From contig WKKR01000002.1 of the NCBI GenBank assembly GCA_009684525.1, positions 682,001 through 746,000 of the forward strand: DNA of 64,000 bases, given 5' to 3'. The position numbers and the translations under genes are program-made. Shown here in pieces: positions 52,420 to 59,830 of this stretch. How positions within the stretch are numbered: position 1 is the first letter of the stretch; the number at the start of each line of letters is the position of its first letter. The notes under the pieces are model-generated. The model worked only from the letters and a program-made list of their open reading frames with translations, had not been told where the DNA came from and ran no database searches. This stretch comes from Geobacter sp. (GTDB lineage Bacteria > Desulfobacterota > Desulfuromonadia > Geobacterales > DSM-12255).

Positions 52420-52508
52420 GGGTAATGGTGGGTAATGGGGTCAAGCCAGCAGGTAATGGGGTCACAGGTAATGGGGTCAAGCCTGCAGGTAATGGGGTCA
52501 AGCCTGCA
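52420..52508 (+). repeat. Tandem GGTAATGGGGTCA repeats
   Basis: GGTAATGGGGTCA starts at 52431, 52452, 52467 and 52488 (spacing 21, 15, 21), mostly extended by AGCCTGCA, and a degenerate unit lies at 52420. The array fills the spacer between the STAND and ankyrin genes. Similar GGGGTCAAGCCTGCA runs occur near REP-associated transposases in related bacteria, but no transposase is present here. Confidence 0.75.
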
Positions 52509-52562
52509 AAGCTGCAAAAATGTGACATAAAAATCTGATATCACGTAAGCAGAGGTTGAATA

Positions 52563-53045
52563 ATGATGACCCGAGTCCTACTGGCGATTATTATCAGTAT
52601 GGTAATTGTTGTAGATATCGCATACGCCGCTAATTACTTCGACAAAATGAATGAAGCTATTGATAAAAATGACATTCGTACAGTGAAGGTACTCTTAGCA
52701 AAAAAATACACGAACCCAAATAGAAGAAGAGATACACGAGCTTCTCCAACATTCCTCACTCAAGCCGCACGTCTTGGTCGTGTAGAAATGGTTTCATTAT
52801 TACTCGCAGCAGGGGCAGGAGTTAACGTTGGTGACGGAGATGACATAACTCCACTTATGCATGCCGCATGGAACGGACATAAACGAGTTGTCGGATTACT
52901 TCTCGACGCTGGTGCAGATATTAATGAGGTGAATAAATGGGGAGAAACCGCGCTTCAACTGGCAAAACAGGGCAAACATCGAGATGTCATTGACATTCTG
53001 GAGAAGGCGGAATCTAAGAAACAGCCAGCCGCTAACCATCGGTGA
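52563..53045 (+). CDS. Exported ankyrin-repeat protein
   Basis: A 160-aa protein with an N-terminal signal peptide (VLLAIIISMVIVVDIAYAAN) and three to four ankyrin repeats: AIDKNDIRTVKVLLAKKY, TFLTQAARLGRVEMVSLLLAAGAGVN, TPLMHAAWNGHKRVVGLLLDAGADIN and TALQLAKQGKHRDVIDIL. It should lie in the periplasm or outside and bind a protein partner. RBS weak (AGAGGTTG). AT-rich like the STAND gene and probably acquired with it. Small ankyrin proteins are sometimes immunity partners of toxins; no evidence for that here. Confidence 0.8.
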   Translation: MMTRVLLAIIISMVIVVDIAYAANYFDKMNEAIDKNDIRTVKVLLAKKYTNPNRRRDTRASPTFLTQAARLGRVEMVSLLLAAGAGVNVGDGDDITPLMHAAWNGHKRVVGLLLDAGADINEVNKWGETALQLAKQGKHRDVIDILEKAESKKQPAANHR

Positions 53046-53062
53046 GGCCCGTACAGCCTCAG

Positions 53063-53092
53063 CCCCGTTGCCAGCAGGGGAAGGCTAAACCG
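53063..53092 (+). repeat. Direct repeat, left copy
   Basis: CCGTTGCCAGCAGG-GGAAGGC-TAAACCG recurs in nearly the same form at 53980-54006. The two copies flank the HigBA-like module. They do not fit the integron attC consensus well. Confidence 0.65.
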
Positions 53093-53241
53093 GGGGAAGA
53101 CATGGGGACGTCATTTAGATATTTATATTTTGGTGCTTGGAAGTTCGACATGGGTCGAATGTAAATATGTAAAGGGCATCCCCCAAGGCGTGGACGGAAT
53201 TCCTGTCCGGAACCGCGAGAAAGGCGAACACCAAGAAAAAA

Positions 53242-53592
53242 CTAAAGAAAGCGGCGATAATCACAGCTCAAAGCAGTTGCCAGTTTCTTTGCGGTTTCCT
53301 TGCCTATGGGCCGTTTGCCGTGTTCCATGGCACTAATGTTTGACCGAGAAATGCCAGTCAATTCAGCCAGTGCATCCTGAGTGAGGCCTTCACGCAAACG
53401 GATACCACGAAGGTAAACCCCGGCAGGGTTGGTGTCCAACTCCGGTGAAATATCGGGAGCAGGAATACTATCGGAAGACTCAATAATACCGGCACCGACC
53501 TTGAGTGCATATTTACGCAACCGGCTTATAACTTCAGGAGATCCTATAATACGAATACTTTCAGTAGGGTGCTTTTTCGTGGGTGCCAACAT
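53242..53592 (-). CDS. XRE-family antitoxin (HigA-like)
   Basis: A 116-aa antitoxin starting MLAPTKKHPTESIRI. The C-terminal half is a Cro/C1-type helix-turn-helix: LREGLTQDALAELTGISRSNISAMEHGKRPIGKETAKKLA. The N-terminal half is likely the toxin-binding part. Its start lies 32 bases inside the toxin gene, so the order is toxin first, as in higBA. It should bind the toxin and the operon promoter. Confidence 0.85.
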   Translation of the reverse strand: MLAPTKKHPTESIRIIGSPEVISRLRKYALKVGAGIIESSDSIPAPDISPELDTNPAGVYLRGIRLREGLTQDALAELTGISRSNISAMEHGKRPIGKETAKKLATALSCDYRRFL

Positions 53593-53839
53593 AAATAATC
53601 TCCACAATATGTACTTCGTTGTCTTCAACACGCCAAACAGCTACATAAGTTGGTTGGCCTTTTTTCAGGTGGCAGTGGTGTAATCCTCCGGAAAGTTTGG
53701 AATAATTTGGCCAGTCTCCACGTACTGGACCTGTGGCGCGAATGTCGATAATGAGAGCATTAAGCACCGCCTTTATCCGCTCCGGGATTTTTTCACGGAG
53801 CTTTACCGCCTTTCGGCTGTAAACAACATTCCATGCCAT
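53561..53839 (-). CDS. RelE/ParE-superfamily toxin (HigB-like)
   Basis: A 92-aa toxin starting MAWNVVYSRKAVKLREKIPERI; the longer frame to 53932 has no better RBS. The fold signature is seen in IRATGPVRGDWPNYSKLSGGLHHCHL and TYVAVWRVEDNEVHIVEIIYVGTHEKAPY, typical of RelE-type mRNA interferases. It overlaps the antitoxin gene by 32 bases. The presumed target is ribosome-bound mRNA. Confidence 0.82.
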   Translation of the reverse strand: MAWNVVYSRKAVKLREKIPERIKAVLNALIIDIRATGPVRGDWPNYSKLSGGLHHCHLKKGQPTYVAVWRVEDNEVHIVEIIYVGTHEKAPY

Positions 53840-53977
53840 AAGCCATAATGTATCGGTAGCTGATACGTTGTCAAGCTGATATGTGAGAAGATCAAAGGAA
53901 TAGGGGGAGAGGATGAAGGGCCAAATCCTCATTCTCCATTTGAGAGGTGAGACGGGAAAAGGAGCGGGTTACCGCCC

Positions 53978-54006
53978 GCCCGTTGCCAGCAGGAAAAGCT
54001 AAACCG
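53978..54006 (+). repeat. Direct repeat, right copy
   Basis: GCCCGTTGCCAGCAGG-AAAAGC-TAAACCG matches 53063-53092. It overlaps the last codons of vapC. The distance between the copies is 915 bases, which contains just the toxin-antitoxin pair. Confidence 0.65.
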
Positions 54007-54400
54007 TCCAATCAATGACTTTGAGAGAAGGTACCTGGAGAAATTCACGGGTGTTATTGGTAACCAGGGGGATTCCCAGCGATACGGCGTGGGCGGCAAT
54101 CAACATATCCATGGAGCCGATTGGCGTGCCGGCTTTTTCTAGGATTGCTCGAATATCTCCATAGGCATGAGCCGCTGCTTCATCATATGAAACCAATTCC
54201 AGAGGGATGATGAATTCGTCGAGGGCTTTGGCGTTTTTCTCTCTATGGGCGCTCTTGGCAACTCCGTAGCGCAATTCCGAGAGCGTTACGGATGAAATGC
54301 CAATGTCCCCGATCTGGTACTCCAGGAAACGCTTAAGCACGGCGACCGGCTGCTGTTTTATGATGTAAATGCAGATATTGGTGTCGAGCAGCAGTTTCAT
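53999..54400 (-). CDS. vapC: VapC family PIN-domain toxin
   Basis: A 133-aa PIN-domain ribonuclease. The four acidic residues of the family are seen: Asp6 in LLLDTNICIY, Glu in SSVTLSELRYG, Asp in GSMDMLIAAHA and a late Asn/Thr-rich loop LVTNNTREF. Cognate targets are usually tRNA or rRNA. The start shares one base with the vapB stop (TGATG), so translation is coupled. The 3' end is overlapped by the direct repeat at 53978. Confidence 0.93.
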   Translation of the reverse strand: MKLLLDTNICIYIIKQQPVAVLKRFLEYQIGDIGISSVTLSELRYGVAKSAHREKNAKALDEFIIPLELVSYDEAAAHAYGDIRAILEKAGTPIGSMDMLIAAHAVSLGIPLVTNNTREFLQVPSLKVIDWTV

Positions 54401-54627
54401 CAGAAGCTCTCCCGCTTGTCCGGTTCAGGTTGTATGCGCTCGGACATGAAATCGCGGGAGAATTTCTTGAGGCTGTCGAAGAGGGAATCCCACGAATCGC
54501 TCCGGGGGATCAATTGAACGACGTTGCCGCTTTTCTTAATGAATACTTCGCTGTCTTCGAAGCGAAATTCTTTGGGCAGCCTTACTGCCTGGCTTTGTCC
54601 ATTTTGAAAAATCTTTGCGGTTTTCAT
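54400..54627 (-). CDS. vapB: VapB family antitoxin
   Basis: A 75-aa antitoxin with an N-terminal SpoVT/AbrB DNA-binding fold (MKTAKIFQNGQSQAVRLPKEFRF is the classic VapB start) and a C-terminal toxin-binding tail (WDSLFDSLKKFSRDFM). GGAGGTCC lies before the ATG. A perfect 10-bp inverted repeat lies 18 bases upstream and overlaps the -10 box, so the complex should repress its own promoter. Confidence 0.93.
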   Translation of the reverse strand: MKTAKIFQNGQSQAVRLPKEFRFEDSEVFIKKSGNVVQLIPRSDSWDSLFDSLKKFSRDFMSERIQPEPDKRESF

Positions 54628-54644
54628 CCCGGACCTCCACGATA

Positions 54645-54685
54645 ATATATATTTTAAATATATATTTCAGGTCTTGAGTTGGCAA
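54645..54685 (-). promoter_or_regulatory. vapBC promoter and palindromic operator
   Basis: ATATATATTT-T-AAATATATAT (54645-54665) is a perfect inverted repeat. On the minus strand TTGCCA (54685-54680) and TATATT (54662-54657) are 17 bases apart and form the promoter; the -10 box is inside the palindrome, as expected for autoregulation. The use of TTGCCA as a -35 box parallels the element at 7594. Confidence 0.7.
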
Positions 54686-54819
54686 GTAAAATTTCGCTCA
54701 CCCCACCACCGGCCCCTGTGCTCCCCCGAATTCCATGCCGAAATCGTTCCATATGAATTTTTTATTAAAGTCGTCAGAAGTATAAGGCGATATGCAAAGA
54801 AAACTAATGATTCCCAAAG

Positions 54820-54862
54820 AAGGGGGTCGACCGCCGCGCGGCGTGTCGATCCCCTTTTTTGC
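54820..54862. terminator. Terminator-like hairpin before the chemoreceptor gene
   Basis: AAGGGGGTCGAC and GTCGATCCCCTT pair around a GC-rich loop (with a nested CGCCGCGCGGCG), followed by T6. It lies upstream of the MCP gene and marks the right edge of the AT-rich island. Confidence 0.8.
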
Positions 54863-54916
54863 GTCGGTTCACATGGTTATGGGTAATTGCCATTTTTCAT
54901 GGGTCAGGGAGGCACT

Positions 54917-56560
54917 ATGCACGGAACGATCAAGACGAGGCTCTACGCAATGGTCGGGTTGATCATTGTCTGCTTTTCACTCTTCATCGGCCTGGGGATG
55001 TTCATCACCGCCAAGGTCAAGGTGAACGGCCCGGCCTATCAGGAGATCGTCCGGGGCAAGGACCTGATTGCCGATATCCTGCCGCCCCCCGAATACATCA
55101 TCGAGTCGTATCTGGTGACCCTGCAGGCTCTGGGGGCAAAGGATGCGGACCAGATCAAGGGGCTGCAGGAGCGGCTTTCCCAGCTCCGCAAGGATTACGA
55201 CAGCCGCCACGAATTCTGGCTTAGGGACCTGCCCGAAGGGAACATCAAAAAGCTGCTGCTCGATGATTCCTATACGCCGGCCGTTGCCTTCTATGACCTG
55301 GCGCAGAAGGAGTTCTTCCCCCTGCTTGCAGCAGGCAACCGCGAACAGGCCCACAAGGTGTCGGAAGAGAGGCTGCAGCCGCTCTACGATGCGCACCGCA
55401 AGGCTATCGACGAAATCGTCACGCTGACCAATGCACAGAACAGCCAGGTCGAAAAGCAGACGGCGCAGGCGCTCTCCCGCTATCAGGGAGGGCTGCTGCT
55501 GGCCGGCTTCCTGCTGCTCGGCGGCATCCTCATGGCCTTCATGCGGGTCATTCGCACCATTCTGGCCTCGCTCGACATGAGCATCCGGACCTCGTCACGG
55601 TTTGCCGAAGGTGACCTGTCGGTTGACGTTGCCGGAACCGGTGCCGGCTGCGACCGGTCGCTGGTCGACAGTCTCGCGCTGTTGCAGACCGGTCTTTCCG
55701 ACATCGTCACCACGGTCAAGAAGACGGCGCTGCTGGTGAAAGACGGCTCGAACACCCAGTTCAGGGACGTGGAAACCATCTCCGGCCACCTCGAGGACGT
55801 TGCCGGCCGCACCCTCTCCATCTCGGCAGCAGCTGAGGAATTTTCCGCCACTTCGGCGACGATCGCGGGCAATTGTGACCAGGCCGCGCACAACTCCGGA
55901 AATGCGTCGACGGCGGCGGCCGCCGGGGTCGGGATCGTCCAGGAGGCGGTGACCAGCATCCGCAAGATCAGCGACCGGATCAACGATACCGCCACGGTTA
56001 TAGGAAAGCTGGGGGCCAAATCGGACCAGATCGGCAACATCATTGCCACCATCGAGGATATTGCCGATCAGACCAACCTTTTGGCGCTCAATGCGGCAAT
56101 TGAAGCGGCCAGGGCAGGGGAGCAGGGGCGGGGGTTTGCCGTGGTTGCCGACGAGGTGCGGGCGCTGGCCGAACGGACCACCAAGGCCACCCGAGAGATC
56201 GGCGAGATGATCCGGGCGATCCAGCAGGAGACGGCGCTGGCGGTTTCTTCCATGGAGGAGGGGGTGTACGAGGTAGTGCAGGGGAGTGAAGCAGTGGAGC
56301 GCTCGGGCGCCTCGCTGGCGGAGATCCTTCGGAGTGTGGAGCAGGTGGCTGCCCAGATCGCGGAGATTGCCACTGCTGCCGGTCAGGAGAGTGCCACTGC
56401 CGGCGAGATTTCCGCCAGCCTGCAGCAGATAGCCACGGTGGTGGCGCATGCACAAACCATGGGCCGGGAGACCGCCGATATCTCCGCCCAGGTCAATACC
56501 CTTGCCTCAGAGCTTGAACAGCAGGTCTCCCGGTTCAGGCTGTACCAGGGAGAGAGGTAG
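54917..56560 (+). CDS. Methyl-accepting chemotaxis protein
   Basis: A 547-aa chemoreceptor. A first membrane helix (about 8-32) is followed by a helical ligand-binding domain (about 35-190) of the four-helix type, a second membrane helix near 196-218, a short HAMP-like region and the cytoplasmic signalling domain with the canonical tip [38 protein letters not shown]. No C-terminal CheR-binding pentapeptide is seen. The ATG at 54917 follows GGGAGG. It converges with nifEN, 14 bases apart. Ligand unknown. Confidence 0.93.
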   Translation: MHGTIKTRLYAMVGLIIVCFSLFIGLGMFITAKVKVNGPAYQEIVRGKDLIADILPPPEYIIESYLVTLQALGAKDADQIKGLQERLSQLRKDYDSRHEFWLRDLPEGNIKKLLLDDSYTPAVAFYDLAQKEFFPLLAAGNREQAHKVSEERLQPLYDAHRKAIDEIVTLTNAQNSQVEKQTAQALSRYQGGLLLAGFLLLGGILMAFMRVIRTILASLDMSIRTSSRFAEGDLSVDVAGTGAGCDRSLVDSLALLQTGLSDIVTTVKKTALLVKDGSNTQFRDVETISGHLEDVAGRTLSISAAAEEFSATSATIAGNCDQAAHNSGNASTAAAAGVGIVQEAVTSIRKISDRINDTATVIGKLGAKSDQIGNIIATIEDIADQTNLLALNAAIEAARAGEQGRGFAVVADEVRALAERTTKATREIGEMIRAIQQETALAVSSMEEGVYEVVQGSEAVERSGASLAEILRSVEQVAAQIAEIATAAGQESATAGEISASLQQIATVVAHAQTMGRETADISAQVNTLASELEQQVSRFRLYQGER

Positions 56561-56574
56561 GGGCTCGCGGGACC

Positions 56575-59448
56575 TCAGTTGTGCGCCAGTTTCTGGGCTT
56601 CCTTGGCGTTGGCCTGGAAGAGGTTCGCCACCTCGAAGACCAGGTTCATGGTGCCGCGGTAGCCGACCCACATCTTCTGGTGGGCGCCGAGACGGTCGAA
56701 CACCGGCAATCCGGCCCGCAGATGGGCGCCGATCTTCAGCTTCCCGGCTGCCTGGCGGCCGTTGCTGTTCGCCACCAGCAGGTCGACGCCTTTGGCCGCC
56801 TCTTCCAGGTCTTCCAGGTCGCCGACAGAGACATTGGCGCAGGGGAGGTCATCCAGCCCCCTGGTGCGGGTGGCGGAGAGCGCTGCCTGGATCTCGCACC
56901 CCATGCCGGCGAGGAACCGGGTCAGGGTCTTGAGGTTGTCGGATTCCAGGGCAATGGCGACTTTTTTTGCGCCGAACTGGTAGTGGCTGTCCACCATGGC
57001 GTCCATGAGTCGGCTCCGCCAGCGGCGATGCCTTTCCGGGATCGGTTGCCCGCTGAGGTCGGCAAGGGTGGCCATCAGCCGGTCTATCTCGGCCAGGCCG
57101 GTGGCGGACGAGAAACCATAGGCCGGTATCCCGAATTTTTCCCGCAGCACGATGCCGGCCTTTGCCAGTGAGTCGCCGATATAGAGCGTGGCTTGGCTCC
57201 GTCCGGCACGGCGGATCTCCTCGACGGGAATCCCGCCGGTGGAGAGCGGCGACACCTCGACGTCGATATGGCCGTCCAGGGCATTGGCGATGTCGGGGAT
57301 GGTCAGGCAGGTCAGACCGAAGGATTCGACGATCTCCTTCAGCTCCTCCACGTCCGCCGGGGTGAGATGGGCGCCGGGCAGCAGGTTCACCTGGCCGGGG
57401 ATCGTCTCCCCCCCCTCGGGCAGCGTGGCGACGATCGCTTCCACTGCCGCGGCATATCCCTCCTGCAGCGAGCCGCAGTAATCCGGGGTGGAGGCCCAGA
57501 CCACCGGCACTGACGCCGATTCGGGGTGTTCCTCGCGGAACTGGTGGATGGCGCTCCGCACGTCGTCCCCCATGGTCTCGGTCAGGCCGGAGGTCATGAC
57601 GCCGACGATGGCGGGCTGAAACTTCTCGATGACCCGGCCGATCCCCTTTTTCAGGTTATCCCATCCCCCGAAGATGGCGGTGTCTTCGCTCATGGCAGTG
57701 GCATTGAGGGCGATGGACTCCTTGAAGTGACGCGACAGCTGCAGGCGGATGAAGGTGGAGCAGCCCTGGGCGCCGTGCAGGAGTCCGAGCATCCCGTCGA
57801 TGCCGAGATAGGCAAGGGTCGCCCCCAGCGCCGGCGAGTTTTTCTGCGGGTTGACCGTGGCCTGCTTGGTCGACACCTTGACCCGCGAGGCAGAGATATC
57901 CTCGCCGAGAAAGGTTTCGCCGTGGGTCGCCGCCAGCGCGACGTCCGCTGCCAGTTCCCCTGCGCTCTTCTCCCAGGGGGCAGGGGCGTTCAGTGCCGGC
58001 CAGATCGGGTTGTTGACGGTCAGGTCGAGCTGGCGGGCAAAGGTGACCATCCCCTCGTACCCGGCATAGGGATGGGCCCGGCCGTGGTTGATATCGAGAA
58101 ACGGCGTCCTGGTCTTCAGCGCCAGGAACTTGGTCTTCCCCCCGGCCACGATCAGGTCCGGCATCTTCTCCCGCATGACCCCCAAAAGGCCGGCGGTGGA
58201 GGTGTCCTCGATGATCGTGGCATCCTTGTGCATCAGCCCCTTCATCCGGTAGAAATCTTCCAGGGTCGAATTCTGGGTCCCGGCGGCCAGGATCTCCACC
58301 CCCAGCTCCCGCAGGGCATTGACCATGGACCAGGTCTTCACCCCGCCGGTGAAAAGGACTGCCCGCTTCCCCTCCAGGCGAGCCCGAAAGGGTGCTATCC
58401 GGATGCGGCAGAGCGCCTCTTCCTCTGCCAGCAGCTGTTCCACCCGATCCTGCATGACCCGCTTCTCCAGGCCGTTTACCGCATTGTCCAGTTCCCTGGC
58501 AATCTCCCTGAGCGCCTTGGCCGTGTCGGTCATGCCGTAGAACGACTCCTCCAGGTAGGGCATGCCGTAGGTCTTTTGCATCTTCTTGGCCAGGTTGGTG
58601 AGCGATTTGGAGCAGATGATGATGTTCAGCTTTGCCCGGTGGGCGTAGCGGAGTTCCTCGAACCGGGCATCGCCGGAAAAGCAGGAGAGGATCTGGATGC
58701 CGAGCCGGTCGAAGAGCGGCTGCATCCCCCAGAGGTCGCCGGCGATGTTGTACTCGCCGATCAGGTTGATGGGGTATTCCCCCACCTCCGGCGGCTCGGC
58801 CGTGCCGATCACGTGCTTGAAGAGGATTTCCCCTGCCAGCCGGTTGCCGATGTTCTTGTCGCCGATGAAGCCGGGGGTGTTGACCGGGATCACCGGAATC
58901 CTCAACGGCGCCTTTTTGCCCAGGCCGGCGTTGGCTGCGTCGGAATCTCCTCGACGTACTTCCGTGTACGCCTGCGTCGCTTCCTCCTTGCCGCCTTGGC
59001 CTGAACAAAAATTCTTGTTGAGGGCATCTTGAGCTGCCTTGCAGACCGCCTCCACGTCGTCGCCGGTCATGGCGGTGACGCAGGTGGCATAGACGAAGAT
59101 GGCCTTGGCTTCGGGGTAGCGGCCCGCCAGGTCGAGGATCGCCTTGTAGAGCTTTTTCTCGCCGCCGAAGATGACGTCGTTTTCCAGCATCTCGGTGGTG
59201 AAGCCCCGGCGGTAGAGCTGGGAGCCGGACGAGCGTGCTCCCCGGTTGTCCCACGAGTTGCCGGCGCAGGCGATTGGGCCATGCACCAGGTGGATGACGT
59301 CGGTGATCGGCATCAGTACCACGCGGGCGCCGTCGTAGGCGCAACTCCGCTCGGTACCTTCTCCGGGCTCCGACTTCTTGCAGAATTTGGGGGCGCCCTT
59401 TTCCTGGGTGTCGCATTCGGGGGCGTCGTAGTAATCGGGTCTGGCCAT
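56575..59448 (-). CDS. nifEN: Fused nitrogenase cofactor scaffold NifE-NifN
   Basis: A 957-aa fusion of NifE (to about residue 500) and NifN (from about 505). Together they form the scaffold on which NifB-co matures to FeMo-co. Cluster cysteines of NifE are seen in RSCAYDG, HGPIACAGNSWDNRG and VYATCVTAMTGDD. The NifN half begins near KQATVNPQKNSPALGATLAYLG and has GAQGCSTFIRLQLSRHF. The fusion is known from Geobacter. The start at 59448 (MARPDYYDAPE, AAAGGTGG upstream) is chosen because the longer open frame crosses the promoter and terminator. Odd: about 35 extra residues inside NifE (SGQGGKEEATQAY onward) encoded by a repeat-like palindrome. Confidence 0.95.
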   Translation of the reverse strand: MARPDYYDAPECDTQEKGAPKFCKKSEPGEGTERSCAYDGARVVLMPITDVIHLVHGPIACAGNSWDNRGARSSGSQLYRRGFTTEMLENDVIFGGEKKLYKAILDLAGRYPEAKAIFVYATCVTAMTGDDVEAVCKAAQDALNKNFCSGQGGKEEATQAYTEVRRGDSDAANAGLGKKAPLRIPVIPVNTPGFIGDKNIGNRLAGEILFKHVIGTAEPPEVGEYPINLIGEYNIAGDLWGMQPLFDRLGIQILSCFSGDARFEELRYAHRAKLNIIICSKSLTNLAKKMQKTYGMPYLEESFYGMTDTAKALREIARELDNAVNGLEKRVMQDRVEQLLAEEEALCRIRIAPFRARLEGKRAVLFTGGVKTWSMVNALRELGVEILAAGTQNSTLEDFYRMKGLMHKDATIIEDTSTAGLLGVMREKMPDLIVAGGKTKFLALKTRTPFLDINHGRAHPYAGYEGMVTFARQLDLTVNNPIWPALNAPAPWEKSAGELAADVALAATHGETFLGEDISASRVKVSTKQATVNPQKNSPALGATLAYLGIDGMLGLLHGAQGCSTFIRLQLSRHFKESIALNATAMSEDTAIFGGWDNLKKGIGRVIEKFQPAIVGVMTSGLTETMGDDVRSAIHQFREEHPESASVPVVWASTPDYCGSLQEGYAAAVEAIVATLPEGGETIPGQVNLLPGAHLTPADVEELKEIVESFGLTCLTIPDIANALDGHIDVEVSPLSTGGIPVEEIRRAGRSQATLYIGDSLAKAGIVLREKFGIPAYGFSSATGLAEIDRLMATLADLSGQPIPERHRRWRSRLMDAMVDSHYQFGAKKVAIALESDNLKTLTRFLAGMGCEIQAALSATRTRGLDDLPCANVSVGDLEDLEEAAKGVDLLVANSNGRQAAGKLKIGAHLRAGLPVFDRLGAHQKMWVGYRGTMNLVFEVANLFQANAKEAQKLAHN
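58931..58987. repeat. Palindromic repeat-like insertion inside nifEN
   Basis: GCGTCGG-AATCTCC-TCGACGTAC-TTCC-GTGTACG-CCTGCGTCGC forms nested arms (GCGTCG/CGTCGC-like outer, GTAC/GTAC inner). It is translated in frame as EEATQAYTEVRRGDSDAANA. Ordinary NifE passes directly from the VCK helix to the IPVIPV strand at this point. The structure is like other short dispersed repeats of Geobacter genomes. Confidence 0.6.
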
Positions 59449-59489
59449 GGTTTCCACCTTTCCGGACGGTGCGGTGCTGCAGCACGCAT

Positions 59490-59534
59490 AAAAAAACGCC
59501 AACCCGTTCATGGAATGGTTGGCGTCGTTGCCAA
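59490..59534 (-). terminator. Leader terminator with overlapping antitermination hairpin, nifEN
   Basis: On the minus strand ACGCCAACC and GGTTGGCGT form a 9-bp stem followed by T7, 40 bases before the nifEN start. TTGGC-AACGAC-GCCAA (59519-59534) is a perfect 5-bp stem with a six-base loop, A at 1 and G at 4, and uses part of the terminator 5' arm. Only one of the two can form. Confidence 0.78.
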
Positions 59535-59559
59535 GGGGGTTCAGCGGATGTTTCTCGTA

Positions 59560-59577
59560 AAGCATGCTGTGTGCCAA
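59560..59577 (-). promoter_or_regulatory. Sigma54 promoter of nifEN
   Basis: TTGGCAC-ACAGC-ATGCTTT on the minus strand fits TGGCAC-N5-TTGCW with correct -24/-12 spacing, about 115 bases before the start. The remaining plus-strand side of the gap (59578-59830) has no recognisable promoter. Confidence 0.85.
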
Positions 59578-59830
59578 GCCATATTATACTGATATGTAAG
59601 TCTTTATTGCTATTGTACGATTGTGCGGGTGCCCTTTGCCGGTCATCTGCCGTTTTTTTGTGCAGTTTCGCTGCGGGATATCCCTGGCTGAAGGAGCTGT
59701 GAGGCGGGAAGTTTCCCTCCGTCGCGCCTTGTCAAACGGGCAACTATTGATAAAATCGAGACACACGACAGTTTTCGCACTATTTCCATATAACGAATGA
59801 CCGTTACCGGCCATGAATCAGGGAGTCATG

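Noticed and set aside
52420-52508. CRISPR-like appearance of repeats
   Set aside because: Units are contiguous with 15-21 base periods and no unique spacers; no cas genes.
53063-54006. Integron cassette with attC sites
   Set aside because: The repeats lack the GTTRRRY/RYYYAAC core pair and no integrase is present.
59449-59577. Longer nifEN start giving a 1000-aa product
   Set aside because: The extra 43 codons run across the leader terminator and almost to the sigma54 promoter; the ATG at 59448 has an RBS and gives the usual NifE start.
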